Positions 53,364-62,480 are shown, counted from the first letter of the stretch. The stretch is 64,000 nucleotides of DNA from Thiosocius sp963753845 (GCA_963753845.1 CAVWEI010000001.1:434001-498000); one strand, 5' to 3'. Numbers and translations: made by a program. Notes: generated by a model not told the origin, from the sequence alone.

Positions 53364-54029
53364 TCAGCCTCGCTGCTGGTCGTTGTTTTCTTGTTTCAGT
53401 TCTTTGTATTCTTCTCTGAGTCCGCGGGCATCCTCGCGCGCGGCGCCGGCCGCAAAATCGCCCGCCTCCTGCTCCATTTGACGTGCCAGCTGGACCTCCG
53501 TCTCCTCGATGTCTTCGGCCGCTTTCAGCCATTTCCCGGTGCGGATACAGATGATGCAGCGGAATACCTGGGCGATGCCCTGAATGAACAGCAGGACGCC
53601 GGCGGCGACGATCACGGTCTTGAATTGGTAAATCGGTATCCCAGCCGGGCTGTTGACGCTGATCTCGAGGTAGCCCCAGGAACGTTCGGCATATTTCCAG
53701 CCGGAGATGATCAGCGCGATGACGCCGGGGAAAAAGAACAGGAAATAAAGCACCAGCTCGACCTTTCCCTGAGTCCTCGTCTTCCACAGCCGGTAGACGA
53801 AATCGCCGCGTACATGACCGCCGCGCGACAGGGTATAGGCGCCACCCATCATGAACAGCGTGCCGTAGGTGATGTAGGACATGTCGAATGCCCAGCTGGT
53901 CGGGGCGTGGAAGATGTATCGGACCACCACCTCGTAGCCGATTCCCAATGCCATGAACATGATCAACCAGGCAAATGCCTTGCCGAACCAGGCCGACAGC
54001 CGATCGGCGAACTCTATATAGCCGAGCAT
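53364..54029 (-). CDS. TRAP transporter small permease (DctQ)
   Basis: 221 residues. Four membrane helices (AFAWLIMFMALGIGYEVVVRY, ITYGTLFMMGGAYTLSRGGHV, LYFLFFFPGVIALIISGW, TVIVAAGVLLFIQGIAQVF) with the DctQ pattern RGGHVRGDFVYR, followed by a hydrophilic C-terminal tail of about 50 residues rich in Glu, Lys and Gln (ELKQENNDQQRG). It forms the membrane unit with DctM. It lies 94 bases downstream of dctP, with a strong hairpin between them. Confidence 0.92.
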   Translation of the reverse strand: MLGYIEFADRLSAWFGKAFAWLIMFMALGIGYEVVVRYIFHAPTSWAFDMSYITYGTLFMMGGAYTLSRGGHVRGDFVYRLWKTRTQGKVELVLYFLFFFPGVIALIISGWKYAERSWGYLEISVNSPAGIPIYQFKTVIVAAGVLLFIQGIAQVFRCIICIRTGKWLKAAEDIEETEVQLARQMEQEAGDFAAGAAREDARGLREEYKELKQENNDQQRG

Positions 54030-54074
54030 CCGCTTCCCCTCGGAATCCGAAAAGTTGGCGCTTCATTCGCTAAG

Positions 54075-54106
54075 GCGCGGCGGTATCGCTCCAGATACCA
54101 CCGCGC
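54075..54106 (-). other. Intergenic hairpin between dctP and dctQ
   Basis: On the minus-strand RNA, plus positions 54075-54087 pair with 54094-54106 (13 pairs, one G-U) around a six-base loop. No T-run follows, so it more likely protects the dctP 3' end and lowers downstream expression than ends transcription. This gives more binding protein than permease. Confidence 0.6.
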
Positions 54107-54123
54107 GTAAACGACCCCTTAGA

Positions 54124-55293
54124 TCACATCTTGAGCTTGCCCGGGAAGTAATGGTCGTATGCGAGGGCGTAGTCGGGCGCGTTCATCAGCTCGTAGTAGA
54201 CGACGCGTTCGACCCAGGCGCGCTGGCTGTCCAGCACCTTGTTCATAAACGGATCCTCTTCCAGCACCGGGATGATCTCATCCCAGGCCTTGAGCTGGGC
54301 GGACAGGATCTCCTTCGAGGTGCGCTCGACGTTCACGCCGTCCTTGGTCTGCAGGGTCTGCAGGTCCCGCGAGTAGTTGTCCATCGCCGAGGCGGTATTG
54401 GCCGTACTCGCGGCCTCGACACCGTACTGCAGAATTGCTTTCAGGTCGTCGTCGAGATCGTCGAAGAAGTCCTTGTTGAACAGGAACTCGAAGCTCTCGC
54501 TGGCCTGGTGGTAGGACGACAGGTAGTAGTATTTTGCGACGTCCTGGGCGCCGAAACGCATGTCCGATGACGGGTTGTTGAACTCGAACGCATCGATGAC
54601 GCCGCGTTCCATGGCGGGTACGATCTCTCCGCCCGGCAGCTGGGCGACGCTCATGCCCATCTTCTGCATCAGGTCCGCCGCGAGGCCGACGGTGCGGTAC
54701 TTGAATCCCTGAACCTGGGACGCCTTGGTGATCGGCTCTTTGAACCATCCGAAGGGCTGCGCGAACATCGGGAAGCCGAGGAAGCCGTAGACATTAAGCT
54801 CCATGATGTCCTGGGTCAGTTCACGGTACAGCTCCTTGCCGCCGCCGACGCTATACCAGGCCAGCATGGTGGTCGCGCTGCCGCCGAATACCGGGCCGGT
54901 GCCGAACAGCGAGGCCGCCTTGTTCTTCCCATACCAGTAAACGGGCACCGTATGCGCCGCGTCGAGCAGGCCGTCGTTGACGGCGTCCATCACCTGGAAC
55001 GCCTTGACCACCGCCCCGGCCGGCAACAAATCAATCTTCAGGCGTCCGCCGGACATCTTTTCCACACGGTCGACGTACTGACGGGCAAAGTCCATCCAGA
55101 TGTCGGACGAAGGCCAGGACGTCTGCATCTTTATGACCTTCGGGGCCGCCGCTGTGACTACCGCCGGGGCGCCAAATGTGCCGGCGGCGACACCGGCCGC
55201 GGTGGCCAGGCTTCCCTTTAGGAATTTACGTCTGCTGTTGTCCTCCGCGATTACTTCTTGTTTTGCTTCTGTCTGCTTCTTCTCTTCGCTCAT
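54124..55293 (-). CDS. TRAP transporter solute-binding protein (DctP), Tat signal
   Basis: 389 residues. After a charged 18-residue start, NSRRKFLKGSLATAAGVAAG carries a twin-arginine motif, so export is by Tat. The mature part (IKMQTSWPSSDIWMDFARQY, GLAADLMQKMGMSVAQLPGGE, GVIDAFEFNNPSSDM) is the DctP/FcbT fold, with conserved Arg in RTVGL for a carboxylate. It feeds DctQM. The ligand is probably an organic acid, but this cannot be read from the sequence. It is first in the operon dctP-dctQ-dctM-amidase. Confidence 0.93.
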   Translation of the reverse strand: MSEEKKQTEAKQEVIAEDNSRRKFLKGSLATAAGVAAGTFGAPAVVTAAAPKVIKMQTSWPSSDIWMDFARQYVDRVEKMSGGRLKIDLLPAGAVVKAFQVMDAVNDGLLDAAHTVPVYWYGKNKAASLFGTGPVFGGSATTMLAWYSVGGGKELYRELTQDIMELNVYGFLGFPMFAQPFGWFKEPITKASQVQGFKYRTVGLAADLMQKMGMSVAQLPGGEIVPAMERGVIDAFEFNNPSSDMRFGAQDVAKYYYLSSYHQASESFEFLFNKDFFDDLDDDLKAILQYGVEAASTANTASAMDNYSRDLQTLQTKDGVNVERTSKEILSAQLKAWDEIIPVLEEDPFMNKVLDSQRAWVERVVYYELMNAPDYALAYDHYFPGKLKM

Positions 55294-55567
55294 CTCGACC
55301 CTCCAGTCATTTATTGGTAGTGCGATTTCGGCTCACCGCGGCAGGCTTCGCCGCCACCGCTTTCGTGATCTTTGCTGGTTTCGTAGTGGAAGTCACGCGT
55401 TCGGTGCTGGATTCCAATTACCCTGATTCTTTGTTCTGATCGCCCGCTGACACGGGTCAGCGATGCAGGCAGCATGGTATATACCTTGTCCATCATCCAG
55501 GCGCCTTCCCAGCTAGTATAGCCATTGCGCGTGGGGGGGTGTCTTTCTCACCGGCGCAACCGCCCAC

Positions 55568-55969
55568 CTAACTGGTGCATTCGACCCTCAAATCAAGCGC
55601 ATTGCGCAGGGTGTTGGCAACGATACAACCGCGTTCGGCGATGGTGCAGAGTTTGGCCAATTCACCCGGTGCGCCGCATTCGGCCGACAGTTTCATGTGG
55701 ACGGAGGTATAGCGTGGGGGTGCATCGGCCAGTTCGCCGGTGATATCCAGGCTGGCGTTGCTCAACTCAATATCCCGTGCCCTGGCGGCGGCCAGCAGGT
55801 TGCTCATGAAGCAACCGCCGAGGCCGAGCAGCAGCGCCTCTCCACCCATCGGCCCCTTGTCCTGCCCACCCTTGGGTTCCGGGCGGTCCATGACGAGCAC
55901 ATGGCCTCGCGCCCGTCCCTGGGATGACGAATGATCGAGCTGGTCGACGGTGGCGCGGATGGTGGGCAT
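55568..55969 (-). CDS. OsmC family protein (peroxide-reducing)
   Basis: 133 residues. The two redox cysteines of OsmC/Ohr are present: GLGGCFMSNLL and AERGCIVANTL. The rest is the OsmC fold (TVDQLDHSSSQGRARGHVLV, SVHMKLSAECGAPGELAKL). The family reduces organic hydroperoxides in the cytosol with thiols. It lies between mmsA and dctP on the same strand, with gaps of about 90 and 270 bases, so it may have its own transcript. Confidence 0.9.
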   Translation of the reverse strand: MPTIRATVDQLDHSSSQGRARGHVLVMDRPEPKGGQDKGPMGGEALLLGLGGCFMSNLLAAARARDIELSNASLDITGELADAPPRYTSVHMKLSAECGAPGELAKLCTIAERGCIVANTLRNALDLRVECTS

Positions 55970-56060
55970 GACGATCTCCGTTGTTTGTTTGACAGGGCCG
56001 ATTGGGGCGGGGTGAGAGTGACGACACCTCGGTGCGGTCCGCCGCGCCGCAATCCGGCAT

Positions 56061-57560
56061 CTATTTCATCGTCGGCATATGGAAATCGGCGCCGGCGCGA
56101 ATCCCGGTCGGCCAGCGCGAGGTGACCGTCTTCAGCTTGGTATAGAAGCGGATACCCTCCATGCCATGAACATGTATGTCCCCGAACAGGGAGCGCTTCC
56201 AGCCGCCGAAACTGTGGAACGCCATAGGCACCGGGATAGGCACGTTGATGCCCACCATCCCGACCTGTACCTGCGAGGCAAAGGCCCGTGCTGTATCTCC
56301 GTCGCGCGTGAAGATTGCCGTACCGTTGCCGTATTCGTGGTCGTTGACCATCTGCAATGCGGTCCCGAAGTCGGGCACGCGCACCAGGCACAGCACGGGG
56401 CCAAAGATCTCCTCCTTGTAGATCCTCATGTCCTTACCCACCCGGTCGAACAGGCAACCGCCGAGGAAGAAGCCACCGGCATGACCCTCGATCGTCAGTC
56501 CGCGGCCGTCGACCAGCAGTTCGGCGCCTTCTTCGACGCCCAGGTCCACGTAGGCCTTTACCTTGTCGCGATGCTCCCGGGTGACCAGCGGACCCATTTC
56601 CGAATCAGGGTCTGTGCTCGGTCCGACCTTGAGGGCGCGGACACGTGGCGCCAGCCGCTCGATCAGCGCGTCGGCAGTGGCGTCGCCAACGGCAACCGCC
56701 ACCGAAATCGCCATGCAGCGTTCACCGGCGGAACCATACGCCGCCCCCATGAGGGCATCGGCAGCCTGATCCAGGTCGGCATCCGGCATGACGACCATGT
56801 GGTTCTTGGCGCCACCGAGGGCCTGGACCCTTTTGCCGTGGCTGGTCCCCGTCTGATAGATGTACTCTGCGACCGGTGTCGAGCCGACAAAGCTCACGGC
56901 GGCCACGCCCGGGTGGGTGAGCAGTGTGTCCACCGCCTCCTTGTCGCCATTCACGACGTTCATCACGCCGTCGGGCAGGCCTGCCTCGCTGAGCAGTTCG
57001 GCGAGCCTCAGGGCGGTCGAGGGTACCTTCTCGGACGTCTTGAGGATGAAGGTGTTGCCACACACGATCGAAAGCGGAAACATCCACATCGGGACCATCG
57101 CGGGAAAGTTGAACGGCGTGATCCCGGCACACACGCCCAGGGGCTGACGTATCGAGTGGCTGTCCACGTTGGTCCCGACGTTTTCGGAAAAATAGCCGGT
57201 CAGCACGTGCGGGGCGCCGCAGGCGAACTCGGCGACCTCCATGCCGCGGATCACCGAGCCACGCGCATCGCTGAGGACCTTGCCATGCTCGGCCGAAACC
57301 AGCGAAGCGAGTTCGTCGAGGTTCCGGTCCAGTAGTTCCTTGAAGCGAAAGAATACCCGCGCACGATGCAGCGGGGGGGTATCGCGCCAGCCTGGAAATG
57401 CCGCGGCCGCCGCCTCTATTGCCCTGGCTGTTTCTTCTGCGGATGCCAGCGGCACCCGGGCTCTTATGTCTCCATCGGTAGGGTTGAATACATCCCCGTA
57501 GCGGCCGCTGGATCCCTCCACGCGTCTACCGTCGATATAGTGGTGAAGTGTGTCAGCCAT
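56061..57560 (-). CDS. mmsA: CoA-acylating methylmalonate-semialdehyde dehydrogenase
   Basis: 499 residues from ATG 57560 (MADTLHHYIDGRRVEGSSG). ALDH fold: NAD site TPFNFPAMVPMWMFPLSIVC and SFVGSTPVAEYIYQTG, catalytic Cys in GSAGERCMAISVAVA, FGPVLCLVRV, and MAFHSFGGWKRSLFGD near the end. It oxidises methylmalonate or malonate semialdehyde to propionyl- or acetyl-CoA in valine, thymine, inositol or beta-alanine breakdown. An in-frame ATG 45 bases upstream is possible. The adjacent BASS symporter is divergent. Confidence 0.93.
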   Translation of the reverse strand: MADTLHHYIDGRRVEGSSGRYGDVFNPTDGDIRARVPLASAEETARAIEAAAAAFPGWRDTPPLHRARVFFRFKELLDRNLDELASLVSAEHGKVLSDARGSVIRGMEVAEFACGAPHVLTGYFSENVGTNVDSHSIRQPLGVCAGITPFNFPAMVPMWMFPLSIVCGNTFILKTSEKVPSTALRLAELLSEAGLPDGVMNVVNGDKEAVDTLLTHPGVAAVSFVGSTPVAEYIYQTGTSHGKRVQALGGAKNHMVVMPDADLDQAADALMGAAYGSAGERCMAISVAVAVGDATADALIERLAPRVRALKVGPSTDPDSEMGPLVTREHRDKVKAYVDLGVEEGAELLVDGRGLTIEGHAGGFFLGGCLFDRVGKDMRIYKEEIFGPVLCLVRVPDFGTALQMVNDHEYGNGTAIFTRDGDTARAFASQVQVGMVGINVPIPVPMAFHSFGGWKRSLFGDIHVHGMEGIRFYTKLKTVTSRWPTGIRAGADFHMPTMK

Positions 57561-57723
57561 TTTTCTGTGCTCTCGGGGCAGGTGAAGGACTGCTTTTTCG
57601 GCCACCGGTATAGCTTTGTGGCCGGCGCGTGTCGTTTGGGAGGGGGCTCATTCGAACCATAGATAAAGGCCCCATGTTTGGCAATACTCAGTGGTTTACG
57701 CGCAATATGCGGCACAGACCTCC

Positions 57724-58704
57724 ATGGAGACGTCACGGGGCGCCACTGCGCAGATGAACAGCTATTTCCTACCGGTTGGCCTGTTGCTGGCATTTGTCCT
57801 GGCCATGGTTGAGCCCGGCCCGGGAAAGACCCTGCAGGAATGGGGACTGGTGCCCTGGATGGTGGTCACGATATTTTTGGTCAACGGCTATCAGGTCAAC
57901 CTGCGACAGCTCCCCCGCGGAGGGAAACTGCTTCCGGCCGCGATGGTGGGAATCTTGATCAGTCTCCTGATCAGCCCCATGGTCGGACTTGCAGTCATTT
58001 CGGTTTTGGATTTGCCTGCGGGCGTCGCCATGGGGCTCGTGGTCATGGCCACGGTGCCTCCCACGCTCTCGTCGGGAATCGTCATGACCCAGTTGGCGGG
58101 AGGCAACGTCGCCAAGGCACTGTTCCTGACCATCTTGCTGAACCTGGTTGGGGTTTTTACCATACCTTTCATGCTCAAGCTGACACTTGGGGCCGCAGGG
58201 CTGGTGTCGCTCTCTGCGTGGCCGCTGCTGAAGCAATTGCTCTCGCTGGTACTCATCCCCTTCATCGCCGGCATACTGTTGCAGGGGGTCTTTCGCATTT
58301 CTGCACGTCACCGGCTGCTGACACTCATCCCCTTGAGTTGCGTGATCGCCACAGTATGGATGTCGGCCTCGGCATCATCGGCTACCCTGAAGGGGCTCGA
58401 TATCGCACTGCTTTTACTCGTGCTCGCGGGGTCGCTCTTCGTCCATGGCAGCTTGCTTTTCTTGTGCTGGCTGTCGCGGTTCCTTTATCGCCCGGCGCGT
58501 AGCGAATGGATCGCGCTGCTGTTCACTGCTTCGCAGAAGACCCTGCCTATCGCACTCGGCGTGCTGGCGATCATGGACCAGTCACTCGGGATGGCCATGG
58601 TGGGCTGCATCATGTTTCATTTCGTGCAGTTGTTTCTTGATTCGATGATTGCCTCCAGGATGGGACGCAGGAGTGAGGCCCAGGAGTCGACCGGAGCGCG
58701 ATGA
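57724..58704 (+). CDS. Bile acid:sodium symporter (BASS) family transporter
   Basis: 326 residues from ATG 57724; ATG 57754 (MNSYFLPVGLLLAFVL) is as likely, and the ribosome binding site does not decide. About ten membrane helices, with the BASS pattern LVVMATVPPTLSSGIVMTQLAGGNVAKAL and TLPIALGVLAIMDQSLG. BASS transporters carry organic anions with sodium. It is divergent from mmsA, so it may bring in a substrate of that pathway. A terminator follows at 58863-58900. Confidence 0.9.
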   Translation: METSRGATAQMNSYFLPVGLLLAFVLAMVEPGPGKTLQEWGLVPWMVVTIFLVNGYQVNLRQLPRGGKLLPAAMVGILISLLISPMVGLAVISVLDLPAGVAMGLVVMATVPPTLSSGIVMTQLAGGNVAKALFLTILLNLVGVFTIPFMLKLTLGAAGLVSLSAWPLLKQLLSLVLIPFIAGILLQGVFRISARHRLLTLIPLSCVIATVWMSASASSATLKGLDIALLLLVLAGSLFVHGSLLFLCWLSRFLYRPARSEWIALLFTASQKTLPIALGVLAIMDQSLGMAMVGCIMFHFVQLFLDSMIASRMGRRSEAQESTGAR

Positions 58705-58862
58705 ATGTCCAATGCGCCGTCTGAGCGCCTTGGGAACCTAAAGGACCATGTTTTCAACTTCCATGATCGGCGGCCGCAATCAAGGGTGGCGGCGTGACCC
58801 ATTCGGCCTGTTCAACCGGCCCAGCGACACGGCGCTCTCCGCTGGCGCGAAGATCGCGCATC

Positions 58863-58900
58863 ACGGGCCTCCGCTCTCCCCGCGGTCGCCCGTTTTTTTT
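58863..58900 (+). terminator. Rho-independent terminator downstream of the BASS transporter gene
   Basis: ACGGGC (58863-58868) pairs with GCCCGT (58888-58893), with a further CCGC/GCGG pairing inside, and eight T follow. It lies about 160 bases after the stop codon. Confidence 0.65.
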
Positions 58901-58935
58901 GCCGCTATTCGGTATCCTGGGCCGGCCGGAAACGA

Positions 58936-58966
58936 AAAAAGCCCGGTTCATTTCTGAACCGGGCCT
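58936..58966 (-). terminator. Rho-independent terminator after tRNA-Leu
   Basis: GCCCGGTTCA and TGAACCGGGC (58941-58964) form a ten-pair stem around a TTTC loop; read on the minus strand it is followed by a T-run (AAAAAA on +). It ends the tRNA transcript. Confidence 0.85.
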
Positions 58967-58972
58967 TCGTAA

Positions 58973-59059
58973 TGGTGCCGAAGAGAGGACTTGAACCTCC
59001 ACCTGGTTTCCCAGACATGGACCTGAACCATGCGCGTCTACCAATTCCGCCACTTCGGC
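58973..59059 (-). tRNA. tRNA-Leu (anticodon CAG)
   Basis: Read on the minus strand: acceptor GCCGAAG pairs with CTTCGGC, then A and an encoded CCA (58973-58975). The anticodon loop TTCAGGT gives CAG, reading CUG. A long variable arm (class II tRNA) and the T-loop GGTTCAAGTCC are present. 87 bases. It lies immediately upstream of rnr on the opposite strand, as a tRNA-Leu does in several relatives. The gene is intact, and no repeated copy of its end was found near 10.4 kb. Confidence 0.97.
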
Positions 59060-59172
59060 AGTGTGTCGGGGACGGGCCCCCAAAACGGAAGCGCGGACTG
59101 TACAGCGACACCATAGGGCTGTCAACGCTACAATAGGCGGGAATCCAAGTGTGAAAGAGAACCCTAATTACT

Positions 59173-61563
59173 GTGTCAACACGTAAACCACGGCGAGGCG
59201 GTCGCGATCGCGACCCTTACCAGGCCCGCGAGGCCAAGAAGTACGAAAACCCAATCCCCAGCCGCGAATTCATCCTGGGCCTGATGGAGGAACACGGGGC
59301 CCCGTTGCAGTTCGATGATCTGGCCGCGGCACTCGAGCTTGTCGAACCGCAGCAGCTGGATGCGCTGTCGCGGCGTGTGAACGCGATGGCACGCGATGGC
59401 CAGGTCGTGTGCAACCGGCGCGGCGGCTACTGCGTGGTCAATCACGAGGACCTGATTCATGGGCGGGTCATCGGGCATCCGGACGGCTTCGGGTTCATGC
59501 GCCCGGACGAGGGCGGCGATGACCTGTTCCTGAGCCCGCGCGAGATGCGCCGACTCTGGCATGGCGACCGTATCGTGGCGCGGGTCTCCGGTTTGGACCG
59601 GCGTGGCCGGCGTGAGGCGGCCGTGGTCGAGGTCCTCGAGCGCGCGTTCGAGAACATTGTGGGGCGCGTGCAGATAGAGGCCGGTGTCGCCTTTGTGCTG
59701 CCGGACAACAAGCGCATCGCCCAGCAGGTCCTGATCACCCCCGACCACCTGATGGGGGCCAAGGATGCGCAGATGGTGGTGGTTCGCATCACCGAGCATC
59801 CGCAGCAATGGCGCCAGCCGATCGGCGAGGTGGTCGAGATCCTCGGAGACCACCTGGCGGCGGGGATGGCGACCGACGTCGCGATTCGTGCGCACGATAT
59901 CCCGCTGGACTGGCCGGAAGTGGTGGAAAGCGAGATTGCAGCGCTGAAGCCCGAAGTGCCCGAGGAGGCAAAAAAGGGCCGGGTCGATCTGCGCAAGATT
60001 CCACTGGTAACAATCGACGGCGCGGACGCTCGCGATTTCGACGACGCGGTGTTCTGTGAGCGCACCAAGAAGGGCTGGCGCCTGCTGGTGGCGATCGCGG
60101 ATGTTTCATCCTATGTGGTGCCCGGCACTGCGCTGGACGATGAGGCCTACAAGCGCGGCACCTCGGTGTATTTCCCGGACCGCGTGATCCCGATGCTGCC
60201 GGAGGTGCTGTCGAACGGCCTTTGTTCGCTCAACCCGCGCGTGGACCGTCTGTGCATGACGGCGGAACTCTATTTCGACGCCGAGGGCAATCTGTTCCGC
60301 TCGCGCTTCTTCGAGGCGGTGATGAATTCACATGCACGCCTGACCTATGACCAGGTCGGTGCGATGTTGCTCGATGGCGATCCCGCATTGTGTAAACAGT
60401 ACGCCGCTGTCCTGCCGCATCTGCACGATTTGTACGGCCTGTACCGGCTGCTGCACGAGGCGCGCGCCGAACGCGGTGCAATAGATTTCGACACAGTGGA
60501 AACCCGTTTCCAGTTCGACGATCAGGGCAAGCTGGCGGCGATTGTTCCGCTGCAGCGCCACGACGCCCACAAGGTCATCGAGGAGTGCATGCTCGCCGCC
60601 AACGTCGCGGCCGCACGTCACCTGCTGCGCAAGAAGATGCCGGCGCTGTACCGGATACATGACAAGCCGAGTGCCGAGAAACTCACCGATCTCGGTGAGT
60701 TCCTGGCCGAACTGGGGCTTCGTATGGAAGGTGGCACGGACCCGACGGCCAAGGACTACGCCAACCTGCTGGAGAAGGTCAAGGACAGGCCCGACTTCCA
60801 TGTCATCCAGGTCGTGCTGCTGCGTTCCATGATGCAGGCCGTCTATTCCGACAACAATGTTGGCCACTTTGGCCTGGCCTTCCCGGCCTATGCGCACTTC
60901 ACCTCGCCGATCCGGCGCTACCCGGACCTGATGGTCCATCGTGCGATCAAGCATCTGCTGACCGGCGAGTCTCCGGAGGCTTTCGATTACACCCATCAGC
61001 ACCTGGCAGCGATGGGCGAGCATTGCTCGGCCACTGAGCGCCGGGCGGACGATGCGACCCGTGATGCCTCCGACACGCTAAAGTGCGAGTTCATGCTGGA
61101 CAAGGTTGGCGAGTCTTTCGAGGGCGTCATATCCGGCGTCAACAGCTTCGGGGTCTTCGTCGAGCTGGATGGCGTCTACGTCTCCGGGCTGGTTCATATC
61201 ACGGCCCTGGATTACGACTACTTCCATTTCGACCCGGTGGGCCACCGTCTCACCGGTGAGCGTACCGGCAGGGTCTACCGCCTTGGCGACACCCTGAAGG
61301 TCAAGGTGGCTGCGGTGAACATCGACGACCGCAAGATCGATTTCGTCCTCGCCGAAAAGGTCGAGGGACCGGGCAAGGGCCAGGGGCGCCCGAAGCGTGA
61401 CGGTGGCTCCCGCCGCCCCGGCAGGTCGTCCCGCAAGGCCGGCGCAGGGGAGGCCAAGCCCCGGACCAAGGCCACGGGCAATGAAGAGCGGGCCGGAACG
61501 GTGGTCCCGAAGGAAACACCTCCGGGCGGAGGCGGCAGGCGCAGAAGGCGGCGCAAGAACTAG
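59173..61563 (+). CDS. rnr: Ribonuclease R
   Basis: 796 residues from GTG 59173. It has an N-terminal helix-turn-helix-like part (SREFILGLMEEHGAPLQFDDL), cold-shock domains (GRVIGHPDGFGFMRPDEGGDDLFL), the RNB catalytic domain with TIDGADARDFDDAV (metal-binding Asp residues) and YAHFTSPIRRYPDLMVHRAI, and an S1 domain (GVISGVNSFGVFVELDGVYVSGLVHI). The C-terminal tail is long and basic. RNase R degrades structured RNA 3' to 5', including defective rRNA and tmRNA substrates. rlmB follows nine bases later. Confidence 0.98.
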   Translation: MSTRKPRRGGRDRDPYQAREAKKYENPIPSREFILGLMEEHGAPLQFDDLAAALELVEPQQLDALSRRVNAMARDGQVVCNRRGGYCVVNHEDLIHGRVIGHPDGFGFMRPDEGGDDLFLSPREMRRLWHGDRIVARVSGLDRRGRREAAVVEVLERAFENIVGRVQIEAGVAFVLPDNKRIAQQVLITPDHLMGAKDAQMVVVRITEHPQQWRQPIGEVVEILGDHLAAGMATDVAIRAHDIPLDWPEVVESEIAALKPEVPEEAKKGRVDLRKIPLVTIDGADARDFDDAVFCERTKKGWRLLVAIADVSSYVVPGTALDDEAYKRGTSVYFPDRVIPMLPEVLSNGLCSLNPRVDRLCMTAELYFDAEGNLFRSRFFEAVMNSHARLTYDQVGAMLLDGDPALCKQYAAVLPHLHDLYGLYRLLHEARAERGAIDFDTVETRFQFDDQGKLAAIVPLQRHDAHKVIEECMLAANVAAARHLLRKKMPALYRIHDKPSAEKLTDLGEFLAELGLRMEGGTDPTAKDYANLLEKVKDRPDFHVIQVVLLRSMMQAVYSDNNVGHFGLAFPAYAHFTSPIRRYPDLMVHRAIKHLLTGESPEAFDYTHQHLAAMGEHCSATERRADDATRDASDTLKCEFMLDKVGESFEGVISGVNSFGVFVELDGVYVSGLVHITALDYDYFHFDPVGHRLTGERTGRVYRLGDTLKVKVAAVNIDDRKIDFVLAEKVEGPGKGQGRPKRDGGSRRPGRSSRKAGAGEAKPRTKATGNEERAGTVVPKETPPGGGGRRRRRRKN

Positions 61564-61572
61564 GACTGACCG

Positions 61573-62319
61573 ATGTCCGGACAGCTGATTGTCGGGATCC
61601 ATGCCGTACGCACGGCGATGAAACATGGTGCGGAACGGATCGACAGTCTTTGGTTCGACAGTGCGCGAAAGGACCGACGCTTGCGCCAGTTGCTGGACGA
61701 GGCGCGCAGTGCGGGCCTGCGACCGCAGATAAGTGACAAGGCGGCGCTCGACCGCATGAGCGGCGGGGCCAACCACCAGGGGGTGGTGGCGCGTGGCGAG
61801 ATGCCGAGCAGTCTCGGCGAGTCGGCGCTGGATGAACTGTTGGGCGCGTTGGCGGTGCCGCCGTTGCTGCTGGTGCTCGATGGTGTTACGGATCCGCACA
61901 ATCTGGGTGCCTGCCTGCGCACGGCCGACGGTGCCGGGGCGCATGCGGTGATTGCGCCGCGTGACCGTGCCGGAGGGCTTACACCCGTGGTGTGCAAGGT
62001 CGCCAGCGGTGCGGCCGAGACGGTACCCTTCGTACAGGTCACCAATCTTGTCCGAACCCTTCGCTACCTGCAGGATGCCCATCGCGTATTCGTGGTGGGT
62101 ACTGCCGGCGAGGCGGACATCGAACTGTTCCGGGCTGATCTGAAGGGTCCACTGGCGATCGTGATGGGGGCGGAAGGCGAGGGCATGCGGCGCCTGACCC
62201 GTGAGACCTGCGACCAGCTGGTGCGCCTGCCGATGGCCGGGCATGTCGGCAGCCTCAACGTGTCGGTGGCGGCAGGAGTCTGCCTTTACGAGGCGGTGCG
62301 GCAGCGCAATCCTGTATAG
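61573..62319 (+). CDS. rlmB: 23S rRNA (guanosine-2251-2'-O)-methyltransferase RlmB
   Basis: 248 residues, full length. N-terminal substrate domain (LIVGIHAVRTAMKHGAERI, ANHQGVVARG), SPOUT motif 1 LLVLDGVTDPHNLGACLRTADG, motif 2 AIVMGAEGEGMRRLTRETCD and motif 3 VRLPMAGHVGSLNVSVAAGV form the trefoil knot that binds S-adenosylmethionine. It methylates G2251 in the peptidyl transferase P-loop. The pairing with rnr is conserved. Confidence 0.98.
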   Translation: MSGQLIVGIHAVRTAMKHGAERIDSLWFDSARKDRRLRQLLDEARSAGLRPQISDKAALDRMSGGANHQGVVARGEMPSSLGESALDELLGALAVPPLLLVLDGVTDPHNLGACLRTADGAGAHAVIAPRDRAGGLTPVVCKVASGAAETVPFVQVTNLVRTLRYLQDAHRVFVVGTAGEADIELFRADLKGPLAIVMGAEGEGMRRLTRETCDQLVRLPMAGHVGSLNVSVAAGVCLYEAVRQRNPV

Positions 62320-62367
62320 ACCCAGGGCCGGTATTTCCCGATTACGCCTTGGTGGTTGGCTAAGCGT

Positions 62368-62396
62368 TTGCAATCCATGGGGTTTTCTCCTAAAAT
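62368..62396 (+). promoter_or_regulatory. Sigma-70 promoter for rpsF-rpsR
   Basis: TTGCAA (62368-62373), a 17-base spacer, and TAAAAT (62391-62396). Close to consensus with ideal spacing. It lies between rlmB and rpsF. Confidence 0.75.
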
Positions 62397-62400
62397 CCCG

Positions 62401-62480
62401 CGCCTTCCGATCAGCCGAAGGTTGGTCCTCCTTGCCTCACCGCCGCGAGCGGGAGGCTGTTTAAACCGTAAGGAGCAACA
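62401..62480 (+). promoter_or_regulatory. rpsF leader, possible S6:S18 autoregulatory RNA
   Basis: The leader folds into at least two hairpins. In one, GCCTC (62434-62438), a bulged A, CCGC (62440-62443), a five-base loop, GCGG (62449-62452) and GAGGC (62453-62457) pair; a CCG next to a bulge is the known feature of S6:S18 mRNA sites. A good ribosome binding site (AAGGAG) follows at the end. Confidence 0.4.

Noticed and set aside
51774..54110. 778-codon open frame on + across the amidase and TRAP genes
   Set aside because: Antisense to dctM and dctQ, which are unmistakable. The product is a low-complexity Arg/His/Gln/Asp-rich string.
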